Source: a virus. From it: DNA of 64,000 nucleotides. This document shows positions 16,819-25,960 of this stretch, piece after piece; within the stretch, counting starts at the first letter, position 1, and each line of letters begins with the position of its first letter. Location of the stretch: positions 1 to 64,000 of IMG/VR virus record IMGVR_UViG_3300023084_000009; one strand, given 5' to 3'. The notes below the pieces were generated by a model. It was not told the origin of the DNA. It saw only the letters and a program-made list of their open reading frames with translations, and made no database searches. A program made the position numbers and the translations under genes.

Positions 16819-17354
16819 TATCCTGAAACCTCCATTGCCATGATACTTGAAGATGGTTTGCCATCATATTCTCCAGCCAACTCTTGATTTGCCTGAGATG
16901 TATTGAGATAGACAACATTTGTGCTATATGATGCCATTTGTATTTTATATGTTACAGAAGATGTTGTTGCTGGGGAATCTAAGAATACAATTTGTGCAGG
17001 AACATTATGATATATTCCATAACTACTTGGGGGGTGAGTATTTACAACTCTAGTTACACGGGGGCGAGTTCCATCTGCATCACCAAGATAGATATCTGTC
17101 GAATTTCGAACTAATCTTAATTTAGAATCGTAAGCAGTAGAAGCACCAATATTCATATCGGCAATGATAAGTATTTTGTTGGATGAAGATTGGGGAGTAA
17201 TTGTGACCGATAAACCACTATCTCCGAATGTAGATCCTGTCACAGAAGAACTATCACTTTTTATTGTTTGAACACACTGAATAATACCACCACCACTGGC
17301 ACCAACAGGCAGTCCGTCTCTTGGATAAATTTTATTCGTTCTTAATTCTGACAT
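16818..17354 (-). CDS. Distal fibre protein, jelly-roll-like family (copy A)
   Basis: 178 residues, paralogous to the next gene: both start S-E-L-R-x-x-x-I-x-P, have G-G-G-I-I-Q-x-V-Q, S-S-x-K-I-L, V-F/M-F-L-D-S-P-x-T-T-S, and end M-E-V-S-G. The pattern is beta-rich, like small C-terminal head domains of phage fibres. Stop and start codons overlap with both neighbours, so it is tightly coupled. Inference: alternative or sequential fibre-tip subunits. Confidence 0.65.
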   Translation of the reverse strand: MSELRTNKIYPRDGLPVGASGGGIIQCVQTIKSDSSSVTGSTFGDSGLSVTITPQSSSNKILIIADMNIGASTAYDSKLRLVRNSTDIYLGDADGTRPRVTRVVNTHPPSSYGIYHNVPAQIVFLDSPATTSSVTYKIQMASYSTNVVYLNTSQANQELAGEYDGKPSSSIMAMEVSG

Positions 17355-17833
17355 TATCCTGAGACCTCCATGAGTATCAAAGAAGAATTTCCACCATTTT
17401 CAGAAATTCTTACTCTAGTTCCAGAAGCCAAATAAAATTGAAGTTTGTATTGGACAGCAGAAGTTGTTGAAGGACTATCTAAAAACATCATTGATACTGG
17501 AACAACGCTATATACACCAGTTGTCCCATAATCGTAACTTCTGTGACGGGTACTGCATATTGTATTACCACCCCTATCAATTCTATAATGTGCGTGAAGA
17601 TCTTGTACATTGTCACCAATAGTAGATAAAAAATGACAAGAGACTAATATTTTACTACTGGAAAATTTTGGAGTTATTGATGCAGTAAGTGTGGTATCGG
17701 TCCAAGTCGTAGCAGTAGTTAATTCATCTTGGAATGTTATTTGACTTTGGACAACCTGTATAATACCACCACCGCCACCAGTGGGAACACCAGTCGTTGG
17801 AATAATTCTATCTACTCTTAATTCAGAAGTCAT
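17354..17833 (-). CDS. Distal fibre protein, jelly-roll-like family (copy B)
   Basis: 159 residues, paralogue of copy A (shared N-terminal S-E-L-R-V-D-R-I-I-P, the F-L-D-S-P-S-T-T-S core and the M-E-V-S-G end). Sequence between the conserved strands has diverged strongly, as expected for a receptor-exposed head. The gene begins a small cassette (fibre B, fibre A, chaperone). Confidence 0.65.
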   Translation of the reverse strand: MTSELRVDRIIPTTGVPTGGGGGIIQVVQSQITFQDELTTATTWTDTTLTASITPKFSSSKILVSCHFLSTIGDNVQDLHAHYRIDRGGNTICSTRHRSYDYGTTGVYSVVPVSMMFLDSPSTTSAVQYKLQFYLASGTRVRISENGGNSSLILMEVSG

Positions 17834-17859
17834 TTATCAAACAGGTTCAGTATAAATTT

Positions 17860-17866
17860 TATTTAT
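17860..17866 (-). promoter_or_regulatory. Late-type promoter motif (ATAAATA)
   Basis: ATAAATA (CAATAAATAAAAT) 27 nt before the ATG at 17833, overlapping the upstream stop. Confidence 0.45.
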
Positions 17867-18246
17867 TGTGGTTCTTGGGGCCATTGTACATCTTTAACAA
17901 ATGGTCCATCTAAAGTAGGATTAGCAGTGCTTGGAAGATCTCTTAGTGCTTGTCTATAGGTTGCCCACTCTGCTTTTGTAGAGTCTGATAAGGGACTATC
18001 AGGACCTTGAGTCCAATCACAATTTTGAAGAAGTCTGTTCCTATGCGCTTTTAATCTATTCATAGGTTCAGCATTTCTCAATTCTACTAATTTAGCATTG
18101 ACTTCTTCTTTAGTTGGAGGATTGGGAATTAGTGTTTCATCCCATACAATATTTTCATAAATGTCTTCACCTTTTATGAAAAAAGATCCTGAAATATTTC
18201 CAGTCAAAGCATGAACTGCTTGTCCTATAGTAACATCAGGTAACAT
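17863..18246 (-). CDS. Phage tail-fibre assembly chaperone (APC-like), second copy
   Basis: 127 residues. Same chaperone signature as 16462-16818: R-L-K-A-H-R-N-R-L-L-Q-N-C-D-W-T-Q, then W-A-T-Y-R-Q-A-L-R-D-L-P. The N-terminal domain is different. An RBS-like AGGAG precedes the ATG. It directly follows the 156-aa fibre gene, so each chaperone probably serves the fibre protein encoded just before it. Confidence 0.75.
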   Translation of the reverse strand: MLPDVTIGQAVHALTGNISGSFFIKGEDIYENIVWDETLIPNPPTKEEVNAKLVELRNAEPMNRLKAHRNRLLQNCDWTQGPDSPLSDSTKAEWATYRQALRDLPSTANPTLDGPFVKDVQWPQEPQ

Positions 18247-18258
18247 ATTTTTCTCCTA

Positions 18259-18729
18259 CTAATCTTGAGTGTATATTCCAGTATGGTATACTCTATATGT
18301 ATTGTTAGTGCTACTATTATAAGCACTAATTCCGCTTATTTGTAGACTTTGAGTTCCATTTGGATCCCAAGGAATAATCAAGGGAGTGCAGTCGTAATTA
18401 TAATACCAATCATAGTGTGCTTGCATATCATACATTCCCTGGTTAAGGTTTTTTCCTGTTTGATGATACCACCCTGCCAAATATCCATGGTTGGTACTAC
18501 CATTATGCTGATAAAAGACTAATATCGATATTGCTTTGACGTTGCTTCCAGTTGCTCCACTAATATTTCCTAAAGTCTGAGAGGTGTTATTGTATGAAGT
18601 ATGCCAAGTTATATCAGTAGCAACCAAAGTAGTCTGTCCCCTTGGAAAAGTAATTTGACTAAACTCGCCACTACCACCAATTCTTTCAATAGTGCTTGTT
18701 TGAATGTTACTTACATTTAAAGTTCCCAT
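18259..18729 (-). CDS. Distal fibre head protein
   Basis: 156 residues. The N-terminus (G-T-L-N-V-S-N-I-Q-T-S-T-I) is like a short fibre-attachment segment. The remainder is a beta-rich, aromatic, Trp/Tyr-rich domain (W-Y-H-Q-T-G, Y-D-W-Y-Y-N-Y-D) ending Y-H-T-G-I-Y-T. Strong RBS GGAGGT precedes the ATG. Likely a receptor-facing head with its chaperone encoded next. No enzymatic motif is seen. Confidence 0.6.
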   Translation of the reverse strand: MGTLNVSNIQTSTIERIGGSGEFSQITFPRGQTTLVATDITWHTSYNNTSQTLGNISGATGSNVKAISILVFYQHNGSTNHGYLAGWYHQTGKNLNQGMYDMQAHYDWYYNYDCTPLIIPWDPNGTQSLQISGISAYNSSTNNTYRVYHTGIYTQD

Positions 18730-18738
18730 ATTACCTCC

Positions 18739-21700
18739 TTATACGATTACCCAGGTTCCATGAATTGTCATTGTGGATGCAAGAGAAACTGGTCCTGCAT
18801 TGAATGCATTAACACTTGTTGTTATATAGTATCCGTTACTGTTATTTAATGTATTTTCGAATGCCAAGAATCCATCACCAATATACAAACCAACAAACGA
18901 ATTTGCTATACCTACAAGATCACCTCTAGTTACATCATTAGTTTGTATTCCAACATTTCCAGTAAAGACAGTTGTTGTTCCACCACCAACTCCTCCACCT
19001 CCACCAGTGAGAGTTAGATCAAACCACAAGTCTCCATCACAAACATCAGATGTTGGTTCTACATCTGAGATATACTTCTTGCCATAAGCATTACTTGTTG
19101 TTTGAATACCAATATTATTAGATCCGTCCAGTGCTATTGGATTTGTGCATGAGTAATCATACTGAATGATTCCAGATACAGATCCAGAAACACCTGCAGT
19201 TCCTTGAGCACCTTCTGCACCTTGAGCACCTTGGACTCCTTGAGCACCTTGTGCTCCTTGAATTCCTTGACCCTGAATACCTTGGGCACCTTGAGTTCCT
19301 TGAGGACCAGCATCGCTAATGTTTATAGTTCCTGCCATGCCAGCATGGTATTCACAAACATAATACAAAGTACTTGGAGCATTTCCAGGAACTGTGAATG
19401 TTATGGTTCCTGTAGCTCTGTTTCCATCAACAGTTATGCCAGTCGTGTATTGATTAAGAGAATTATATGCGCCAGAACTAGTTTGAATTCGGAATGGGTG
19501 TCCCGAAGCATTCATATCAAAAATATAAGTAAATCCTCTTATTAATTCGAGTGTTGGATCATTTGCTCCGTCAATAACATAATCACTAGATCCATTATTG
19601 GTTACAGTAAATGTTCTGGCACCAGTTGTTCCAGTCGTTCCCTGAGTACCTTGTGCTCCTTGTATCCCCTGAATACCTTGAGTACCTTGACCGCCACCTC
19701 CACCTTGAATACCAGAAATACCTTGAATGCCTTGTATTCCTTGAATACCCTGAGCACCTTCACCAGTTGTACCTTGAGTACCCTGAGCACCATCAGTGCC
19801 TTGAGTACCTATAGATCCTTCATCACCAGAAATACCTTGTATTCCTTGTGTTCCTTGAACACCCTGACGACCTTGTATCCCCTGAATACCTTGAATACCT
19901 TGAGCACCGGTAGTACCTTGAGCACCGGTAGTTCCTTGAGTTCCAGTACCTACGGTTCCCTGAGTTCCAGCATCACCTGTTCTTGAGAAGGTAATGACAA
20001 TATCATCATTATTACTGAAAGAACCTAAACCAGAAAGATAATTACATGGGAACTTAAAGTATCCAGATGCTTCCGTATAAGAACCATCTATTTCAAAAGC
20101 AACAAACTCTGATTGTGGATCAGAAACTAGAGCGACTTTAAAATAACCCTTAATCGACGAATTAGATCCACCAATACTTCTTAGAAAGTCTTGTACATCC
20201 GTTCCAGGAGCATCTCGGTCATCAATATACATGTACGTTGCAACCGATAAAGTTGCACTATTAAACCTTAACTTTCCTTGACCAGGATCAGAATCTGACG
20301 TTATCGTATCAAAATTATAGTCTAGAGAAGCACCTCCAAAGACGCCGTCTCTACCCTGAGTTCCTTGAGAACCTTGTATAGCTTGTGGTCCTTGAAGACC
20401 CTGAGTTCCTTGGGCACCTTGAACTCCAAAGACTCCTTGTGTTCCATCAACGCCCTGTGTTCCAGTCCCACCTTGAATACCCTGTATTCCTTGGATACCT
20501 TGAATGCCCTGAGTACCATCAGATCCTTGAATACCGATTTCTCCTTGAATTCCCTGAGTACCCTGAGCACCTTGAGATCCATCAATACCTTGAGATCCAA
20601 TTGCACCTTGAGCACCTAACTCACCCTGAGCACCTGTAGTTCCTTGTGCTCCTTGAATACCCTGAATGCCTTGAATACCCTGAGTACCAAAAGCACCTTG
20701 AATACCTTGGATACCCTGAACACCAGGATTTCCCTGAATGCCTTGAGCACCAGATGCACCAACATCACCAGTTCTTGCAAAAGTAATAATAACGTCTTCA
20801 CTGTTACTAAATGAATTTGCGCCAGAAACTTTAGTACATGGAACTTTGAAATATCCAGTTGCTTCAACTATGGAACCATCAATAGTGAATATTGCAAAGT
20901 CCTCAGCATTTAATTTATTTGATACTCTGAAGTGACCCTTAATTGTAGATGTAGAATCATCAATAGTTCTTAAAAACTGTTGAATATCCGTTCCATTATC
21001 ATCTTGGTCATCAATGAATAATTGTGATGCTGAAGATAATGATGCATTATTAAACTTTAAATTTCCCTGTCCAGGATCATCATCTGTAACACTTGTGGAG
21101 AAAGTATAATCAAAAGTAGCTCCTCCAAAGTTACCCTCTATGCCCTGGATACCTTGAATACCCTGTGTTCCTTGAGTTCCCTGTTCTCCTTGAATACCCT
21201 GAATACCTTGAGAACCAAGACTACCAACATCACCTTGAGACCCTTGAATACCCTGTATTCCTTGAATACCCTGAAGACCAGCACCAGTGATACCTTGAAT
21301 ACCTTGAGTGCCATCAAGACCTTGGGTTCCAGTTTCACCTTGTATTCCCTGAACACCTTGATCTCCTTGGGATCCCTGAAGACCTAAGTCACCTTGAATA
21401 CCCTGAATACCTTGGGTTCCTTGAATACCTTGAATACCTTGGGTTCCTTGACGACCTTGAGTTCCTTGTGTCCCCTGAACCCCCTGAATACCTTGAATAC
21501 CTTGAATACCCTGAGCACCAGCATTCTTGTATGTAATTACATCAACAATTTCACCTGCATCTAGTGCTTCGGTTAGAGTTAATGTATCACCACCAGACAA
21601 TGTATATTCATTTGGAGTTAAATGAACACCATTCAAATACACATCTACGTTAGTTGTTAGATCATATGATATTGTGAATGATGTCTGACCTTGAGTTGCA

Positions 21701-22326
21701 ACAAAGTTATAAACAAATCTATTAAATCCAAGAACGTCTGTACTGATTGCCCAACTAACACCGATACCAGTAGATGATAGAACAGATCCAGCGGTTCCGA
21801 CATTTCCCCAATAATCGGTTATGGTGCTTGTCAGTTTTAATCCACCTTCAACATGAAGGGTTGCTTCCGGATTAGTTGTCCCGACTCCAACCGCCTTTGT
21901 TACTGGATTGAATACGAGAAGAGAATCTGCAGAAAAATCGTTTGCATCATTAAAGAGTATCTGTCCAGGAGCACCAGGAGCAAATACTGTTACTGTTGAT
22001 ATGTCTCCACTTGCTGATGCAGATACTGCTGCTCCTACAAAATTTAATTTCGATACACTATTCGCTGTTCCAACAAGTATCCCCTCATCAAAAACACTAA
22101 TACCACTAACTAGTGTTGCTGGTGGAAGTTCTTGCCAATATCTATCACTATCTTCACCATTTTCAATAGTTACGAGATTATAATATCTTGGAGAGAGTGG
22201 AATATTCTTTTCTCCAGGATATCCCAAATGAGGTTCTGCTTCACTTAGAGACAAATACTGATATCTGTCGGTTGAAATTGCCGACTGGGGAACTCTTTTT
22301 GCTCTATTACTAAGATATTTTGCCAT
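18739..22326 (-). CDS. Large collagen-like fibre with duplicated domain and a cupredoxin-like insert
   Basis: 1195 residues. The order is: N-terminal attachment and beta modules (to ~270), collagen-like G-I-Q/G-T-Q triplets, globular domain 1 of ~125 residues (D-P-G-Q-G-N-L-K-F), more collagen, a paralogous domain 2 (D-P-G-Q-G-K-L-R-F), more collagen, a cupredoxin-like domain at about 902-1006, collagen, then a C-terminal ~100-residue head. The cupredoxin-like part has H943 (G-H-P-F), C991, H994 and M997 (C-E-Y-H-A-G-M), a complete type-1 copper ligand set. No S74 or collar domain. Inference: a long flexible fibre with metal-binding or stabilising beads. Confidence 0.8.
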   Translation of the reverse strand: MAKYLSNRAKRVPQSAISTDRYQYLSLSEAEPHLGYPGEKNIPLSPRYYNLVTIENGEDSDRYWQELPPATLVSGISVFDEGILVGTANSVSKLNFVGAAVSASASGDISTVTVFAPGAPGQILFNDANDFSADSLLVFNPVTKAVGVGTTNPEATLHVEGGLKLTSTITDYWGNVGTAGSVLSSTGIGVSWAISTDVLGFNRFVYNFVATQGQTSFTISYDLTTNVDVYLNGVHLTPNEYTLSGGDTLTLTEALDAGEIVDVITYKNAGAQGIQGIQGIQGVQGTQGTQGRQGTQGIQGIQGTQGIQGIQGDLGLQGSQGDQGVQGIQGETGTQGLDGTQGIQGITGAGLQGIQGIQGIQGSQGDVGSLGSQGIQGIQGEQGTQGTQGIQGIQGIEGNFGGATFDYTFSTSVTDDDPGQGNLKFNNASLSSASQLFIDDQDDNGTDIQQFLRTIDDSTSTIKGHFRVSNKLNAEDFAIFTIDGSIVEATGYFKVPCTKVSGANSFSNSEDVIITFARTGDVGASGAQGIQGNPGVQGIQGIQGAFGTQGIQGIQGIQGAQGTTGAQGELGAQGAIGSQGIDGSQGAQGTQGIQGEIGIQGSDGTQGIQGIQGIQGIQGGTGTQGVDGTQGVFGVQGAQGTQGLQGPQAIQGSQGTQGRDGVFGGASLDYNFDTITSDSDPGQGKLRFNSATLSVATYMYIDDRDAPGTDVQDFLRSIGGSNSSIKGYFKVALVSDPQSEFVAFEIDGSYTEASGYFKFPCNYLSGLGSFSNNDDIVITFSRTGDAGTQGTVGTGTQGTTGAQGTTGAQGIQGIQGIQGRQGVQGTQGIQGISGDEGSIGTQGTDGAQGTQGTTGEGAQGIQGIQGIQGISGIQGGGGGQGTQGIQGIQGAQGTQGTTGTTGARTFTVTNNGSSDYVIDGANDPTLELIRGFTYIFDMNASGHPFRIQTSSGAYNSLNQYTTGITVDGNRATGTITFTVPGNAPSTLYYVCEYHAGMAGTINISDAGPQGTQGAQGIQGQGIQGAQGAQGVQGAQGAEGAQGTAGVSGSVSGIIQYDYSCTNPIALDGSNNIGIQTTSNAYGKKYISDVEPTSDVCDGDLWFDLTLTGGGGGVGGGTTTVFTGNVGIQTNDVTRGDLVGIANSFVGLYIGDGFLAFENTLNNSNGYYITTSVNAFNAGPVSLASTMTIHGTWVIV

Positions 22327-22994
22327 TATACCGTAGAGTTCTCTAGAATACTACAAATGAATTCCATTTGAAGTGGAGCAACTTGTCCCCCACTTACATA
22401 AGTGTGTGCAATTCCAGCAACAACACCAGCATCAGTTACAAAAGTTTTAGATGTTCCTACAGATCCTTCAATACTTGTGATTGTAAATGACTGTTGAGGT
22501 GCAGGGAAAATAGTTGTGTTTATTCCACTATTGGCTGGACACGTAAATCCTAACCCACTCATTGTTACTTGATCACCAACATCAAAATTATGTGCTACTG
22601 AAGTAACTACAGTCGTGATTCCAGTGTTATTATCATATACACAACTGGTAACTCCAACTGTTCCAGATTGGTTTCCTTCAATGATAATAGAGTCGGATAT
22701 AAGTGCTGTTCTTTCTAAGACTAATCTACCATCAATCATAATTAAAGAATCATTAGGAGGTACTTCCCCACCTTTAATGATTCTGATATTTCTTGTATTG
22801 CCTGATGTCTTTGTTGCTACACTTCTTCTTCTATGAGTAAAGGTTACTGATGGGTATGTGCCTATCCCAACATTGGCAACCTGTGCATATAGAAGAATAG
22901 CAGAAACACCTACGGGAGTAGTATAAACTGTTTGTTCCCCCGGAGCAACTGGAACAGCAATAGTAATAAATTTGTTTAGTGGTGCTACTGCCAT
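22326..22994 (-). CDS. Virion structural protein, beta-rich
   Basis: 222 residues. An N-terminal domain (F-I-T-I-A-V-P-V-A-P-G-E-Q-T-V-Y) is followed by a module (T-G-I-T-T-V-V-T-S-V-A-H-N-F-D-V-G-D-Q-V) also found in the giant structural protein at 6557-11824. Its stop overlaps the next fibre ATG by 1 nt. Probably a small connector or baseplate-fibre protein; no specific T4 equivalent is recognised. Confidence 0.6.
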   Translation of the reverse strand: MAVAPLNKFITIAVPVAPGEQTVYTTPVGVSAILLYAQVANVGIGTYPSVTFTHRRRSVATKTSGNTRNIRIIKGGEVPPNDSLIMIDGRLVLERTALISDSIIIEGNQSGTVGVTSCVYDNNTGITTVVTSVAHNFDVGDQVTMSGLGFTCPANSGINTTIFPAPQQSFTITSIEGSVGTSKTFVTDAGVVAGIAHTYVSGGQVAPLQMEFICSILENSTV

Positions 22995-22995
22995 A

Positions 22996-25950
22996 TTATC
23001 TCAAAGCAAGTATTAACGGTGTGACTTCTGCTTGAATTGCTCTACTAAAATCTCTTCCTCGGATTGTGGATGTTGTTTGATCAACTTGAATTCCTGCGCC
23101 AATGTCAAAATTACCTTTTTGGTCGGTGCTAGTGAATGGAATTTGTGCTCCATCTCTAGCAACAATTTCATTCTCTTTTATAGGAACAGCACCTTGGAAG
23201 GGTGTTGAGGTATTTATATCTATACCCGTACCAATATATTCGAATGAATGGCTGCTGGTCAGAATTCTACTGATTCTTCTTATTTCAACTGCATCATTCT
23301 CAAACAATTCAAAAGGAATAAATTCATTGAATGTTACTGTTGTAATTCCAGTTACTGTTGGATCAGTTGCTTCAGATACAGTAAAGTATGATGGAGTCAT
23401 TACAGCAGTTGCAAGACCAGTGTTACCCTCAATATCAACAACAATGTTTTGTGTTGGTAGATAGCATCTACCTGTGCTAACAACATCGACAGCAGTAATT
23501 GTACCAGCAGCACTTACTGTTGCACTACCTTGAGCGATGATACCTTGTGGTCCTTTTGGAGTTAAAGTTCCATCAAAGTCTCTAATAATTACATTCGGTG
23601 GAGATGTTTCACTGAATCCAGATCCACCATCGATAATTTCTATCCTATCTAATTCCTTCAAAGGTGCAGTGATAACTCCACTGCCGACTGCATCTGGATA
23701 ATTGTCCAGGTTAATTTTGAACCATAGTGATTGACCATCATATGGTTTTCTTGCCACTGAGGCATAATCAACTACATTTTTGAATGTAATAGTATCCAGT
23801 TCTGCGGTTGTATCTGCATTTACTGCACCAGTAAATTCAGTCGATCCCAATCCAACAGCAACTAGACCAAAGTTACCGAATGATGAGTTTGAGTTTGTAA
23901 GATCACACTGTCCTCCACTAGAAGCAAAAATACCAATATCGCAGTTAATTGTGAATATTGAAACCAACTGTGCATATCCATTATTTGTGATCGAAACACC
24001 AATACCACCTTGATTGTACTGTGTGAATGAATCACAAACCATAGATTTCAAATTAGCACCAATTGTTGCTGCTACAGCATCATCACCATTAATTCTCATA
24101 CCAATACTTCCTGTCATGAAGTTGGTACAGTTTCGAATATATGGAGATCTCCATCTACCAGTTTCACCCTCTGTAGCTGGTCCAGGATCGGTAAATCCAC
24201 TAACAGCACTAGTAGGTCCTGATGGTGGAGGGAATGCCACTGCAGCACCACCAGTGTTAGCGACACTAACTCCAGCATCATTTGGTTGTCCGTCAGGATT
24301 CTTACATGCGAAGTTAAGATTCTCTATTAAGCATCCTCTTCTAACATGGAATATATCTTGTTCTAAATTCTGAGGTCTAATGGTGACCAATCTCAAATCT
24401 TGTCCTACAACAGAAACATCACTTCTTAGACCTATAGGATTATTCTCATCATATACTCCAGATCTTATGAAGATTGTATCTCCAGGTTGTGCAATAGATG
24501 CAGCAGCACCAACAGTTCTCTTTGCATCACCTTCCAAATAACCAGTATTTGCATCATTACCATCTACAGTAACCCAAATAGCATTTTCAGTTTCAACACC
24601 AGGTGGTCTCCAAGATACTCCACTACCAACAGAAGAAAGACGATAATCTGTTTTACCTGCTGCCACACTTCCATTGACATCAATCAAGGTTGAGTCTAAT
24701 TCAAGTGATCCTATAAGTTTTGTACTTCCACCAACATTGAGGTTTTCTTCAATACCAACACCACCCTCAACAACTAGTGATCCAGTGTCCTTATCTGAAG
24801 ATGAAGTTGTTGAATTTAGAACAACATCACCATCAACATCAAGAGTATTGTTTAGAGTCGTTGCTCCATCAACATCGAGAGTATTGTTTAGAGTCGTTGC
24901 TCCATCAACATCGAGAGTATTGTTTAGAGTCGTTGCAGAACTTACATCCAGAGTTGAATTTAATATTGTTTCATTATTGACAAAGAGAGTTGAATTCAAT
25001 GTGGTTGCTGCACCAACACTTAACTCAGCCGTGAGTGTTGTATCTCCACTAACATCAAGTGTTGATTGAAGTTCTGTTGTTCCATCAACGTATAAAGTTG
25101 AGTTTAATGTAGTTGGACTATCAACATCTAGTGTCCCTGTAAGATCTGTGGCACCACTAACATCTAGGTTTCCATTTAAATTTGTATTTCCAATTACATC
25201 TAGAGCATTTGTAGGTGTATCATTATTAATACCTACATTTGAATTTCTAAAAATATTACCATTTTCTGTGGTTCCCCAATAATCATATGCAAGAACATCT
25301 GCAATGTTTGGGTTTAAAGGACTTTGGAATGCTTGAACAGTATCTGTACTTGTTCCTGCTGTATTAACTCCTGCAATAAAGTTCAGTCCTCTATAGGAAG
25401 ATGGACCAACCAAGACTCCATCATTATAGACAAAGATACCTTCAGTGAATGCAGGTTCAAATTCTGTCCATTTAATACCTTGAGCATCTTTTGTTAGGAA
25501 TGCACCAACTGGTCCAGGACTATTTGTAGCATCATAAATATTACTCTTAATTTTAACACTACCATCAACATCTAATTTTTGTTCTGGTTGTGTGCTTCCA
25601 ATTCCAACCTTTCCACTAACAGTGACGTTACCAACAACATCTAGTTCTTGTGTTGGAGTCTGAGATCCTACTCCAACCTTTCCTTCGTCGGATGCTCTTA
25701 AAACTGTTCCACCAACACCGACATCCAGTCTCTTTCTGACTGTAAGAATACCAACTTCACCCAACTCCAAATTTACATCTGAAGTAAAAGTTGCTATTCC
25801 AGAAAATAAAGAGTTACCATTTACCTTTAGATCACCAACTTCTAGTGGTCCAGATGTTGTAAAATCATAATTTAGTTTTCCGTAAATCGTCAGATTTTCT
25901 ACAAAATCATCACCAGAACCGAAAGTATATTTGTTTGGAGCTAATCCCAT
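22996..25950 (-). CDS. Tail-fibre/structural protein with right-handed beta-helix
   Basis: 984 residues. The N-terminal ~430 are repetitive short modules (T-L-D-V-D-G-A-T-T-L), including three perfect 36-bp tandem DNA repeats. Then comes a pectin-lyase-like beta-helix (W-V-T-V-D-G-N-D-A-N-T-G, D-T-I-F-I-R-S-G-V-Y-D-E), then beta-domains ending D-F-S-R-A-I-Q-A-E-V. No polysaccharide-lyase catalytic residues can be assigned. Likely a baseplate-attached fibre; the gene follows the hub genes. Confidence 0.7.
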   Translation of the reverse strand: MGLAPNKYTFGSGDDFVENLTIYGKLNYDFTTSGPLEVGDLKVNGNSLFSGIATFTSDVNLELGEVGILTVRKRLDVGVGGTVLRASDEGKVGVGSQTPTQELDVVGNVTVSGKVGIGSTQPEQKLDVDGSVKIKSNIYDATNSPGPVGAFLTKDAQGIKWTEFEPAFTEGIFVYNDGVLVGPSSYRGLNFIAGVNTAGTSTDTVQAFQSPLNPNIADVLAYDYWGTTENGNIFRNSNVGINNDTPTNALDVIGNTNLNGNLDVSGATDLTGTLDVDSPTTLNSTLYVDGTTELQSTLDVSGDTTLTAELSVGAATTLNSTLFVNNETILNSTLDVSSATTLNNTLDVDGATTLNNTLDVDGATTLNNTLDVDGDVVLNSTTSSSDKDTGSLVVEGGVGIEENLNVGGSTKLIGSLELDSTLIDVNGSVAAGKTDYRLSSVGSGVSWRPPGVETENAIWVTVDGNDANTGYLEGDAKRTVGAAASIAQPGDTIFIRSGVYDENNPIGLRSDVSVVGQDLRLVTIRPQNLEQDIFHVRRGCLIENLNFACKNPDGQPNDAGVSVANTGGAAVAFPPPSGPTSAVSGFTDPGPATEGETGRWRSPYIRNCTNFMTGSIGMRINGDDAVAATIGANLKSMVCDSFTQYNQGGIGVSITNNGYAQLVSIFTINCDIGIFASSGGQCDLTNSNSSFGNFGLVAVGLGSTEFTGAVNADTTAELDTITFKNVVDYASVARKPYDGQSLWFKINLDNYPDAVGSGVITAPLKELDRIEIIDGGSGFSETSPPNVIIRDFDGTLTPKGPQGIIAQGSATVSAAGTITAVDVVSTGRCYLPTQNIVVDIEGNTGLATAVMTPSYFTVSEATDPTVTGITTVTFNEFIPFELFENDAVEIRRISRILTSSHSFEYIGTGIDINTSTPFQGAVPIKENEIVARDGAQIPFTSTDQKGNFDIGAGIQVDQTTSTIRGRDFSRAIQAEVTPLILALR
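24831..24936 (-). repeat. Three tandem 36-bp coding repeats
   Basis: Period of exactly 36 bp at 24831, 24867 and 24903, nearly identical, each encoding the 12-residue unit L-N-N-T-L-D-V-D-G-A-T-T of the fibre shaft. Copy number is likely to vary by slippage or recombination. Confidence 0.9.
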
Positions 25951-25960
25951 TTGTTTTCTC

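Noticed and set aside
19604-19986. CRISPR-like regular repeats
   Set aside because: The repeats are in-frame G-x-Q collagen codons without unique spacers or cas genes.
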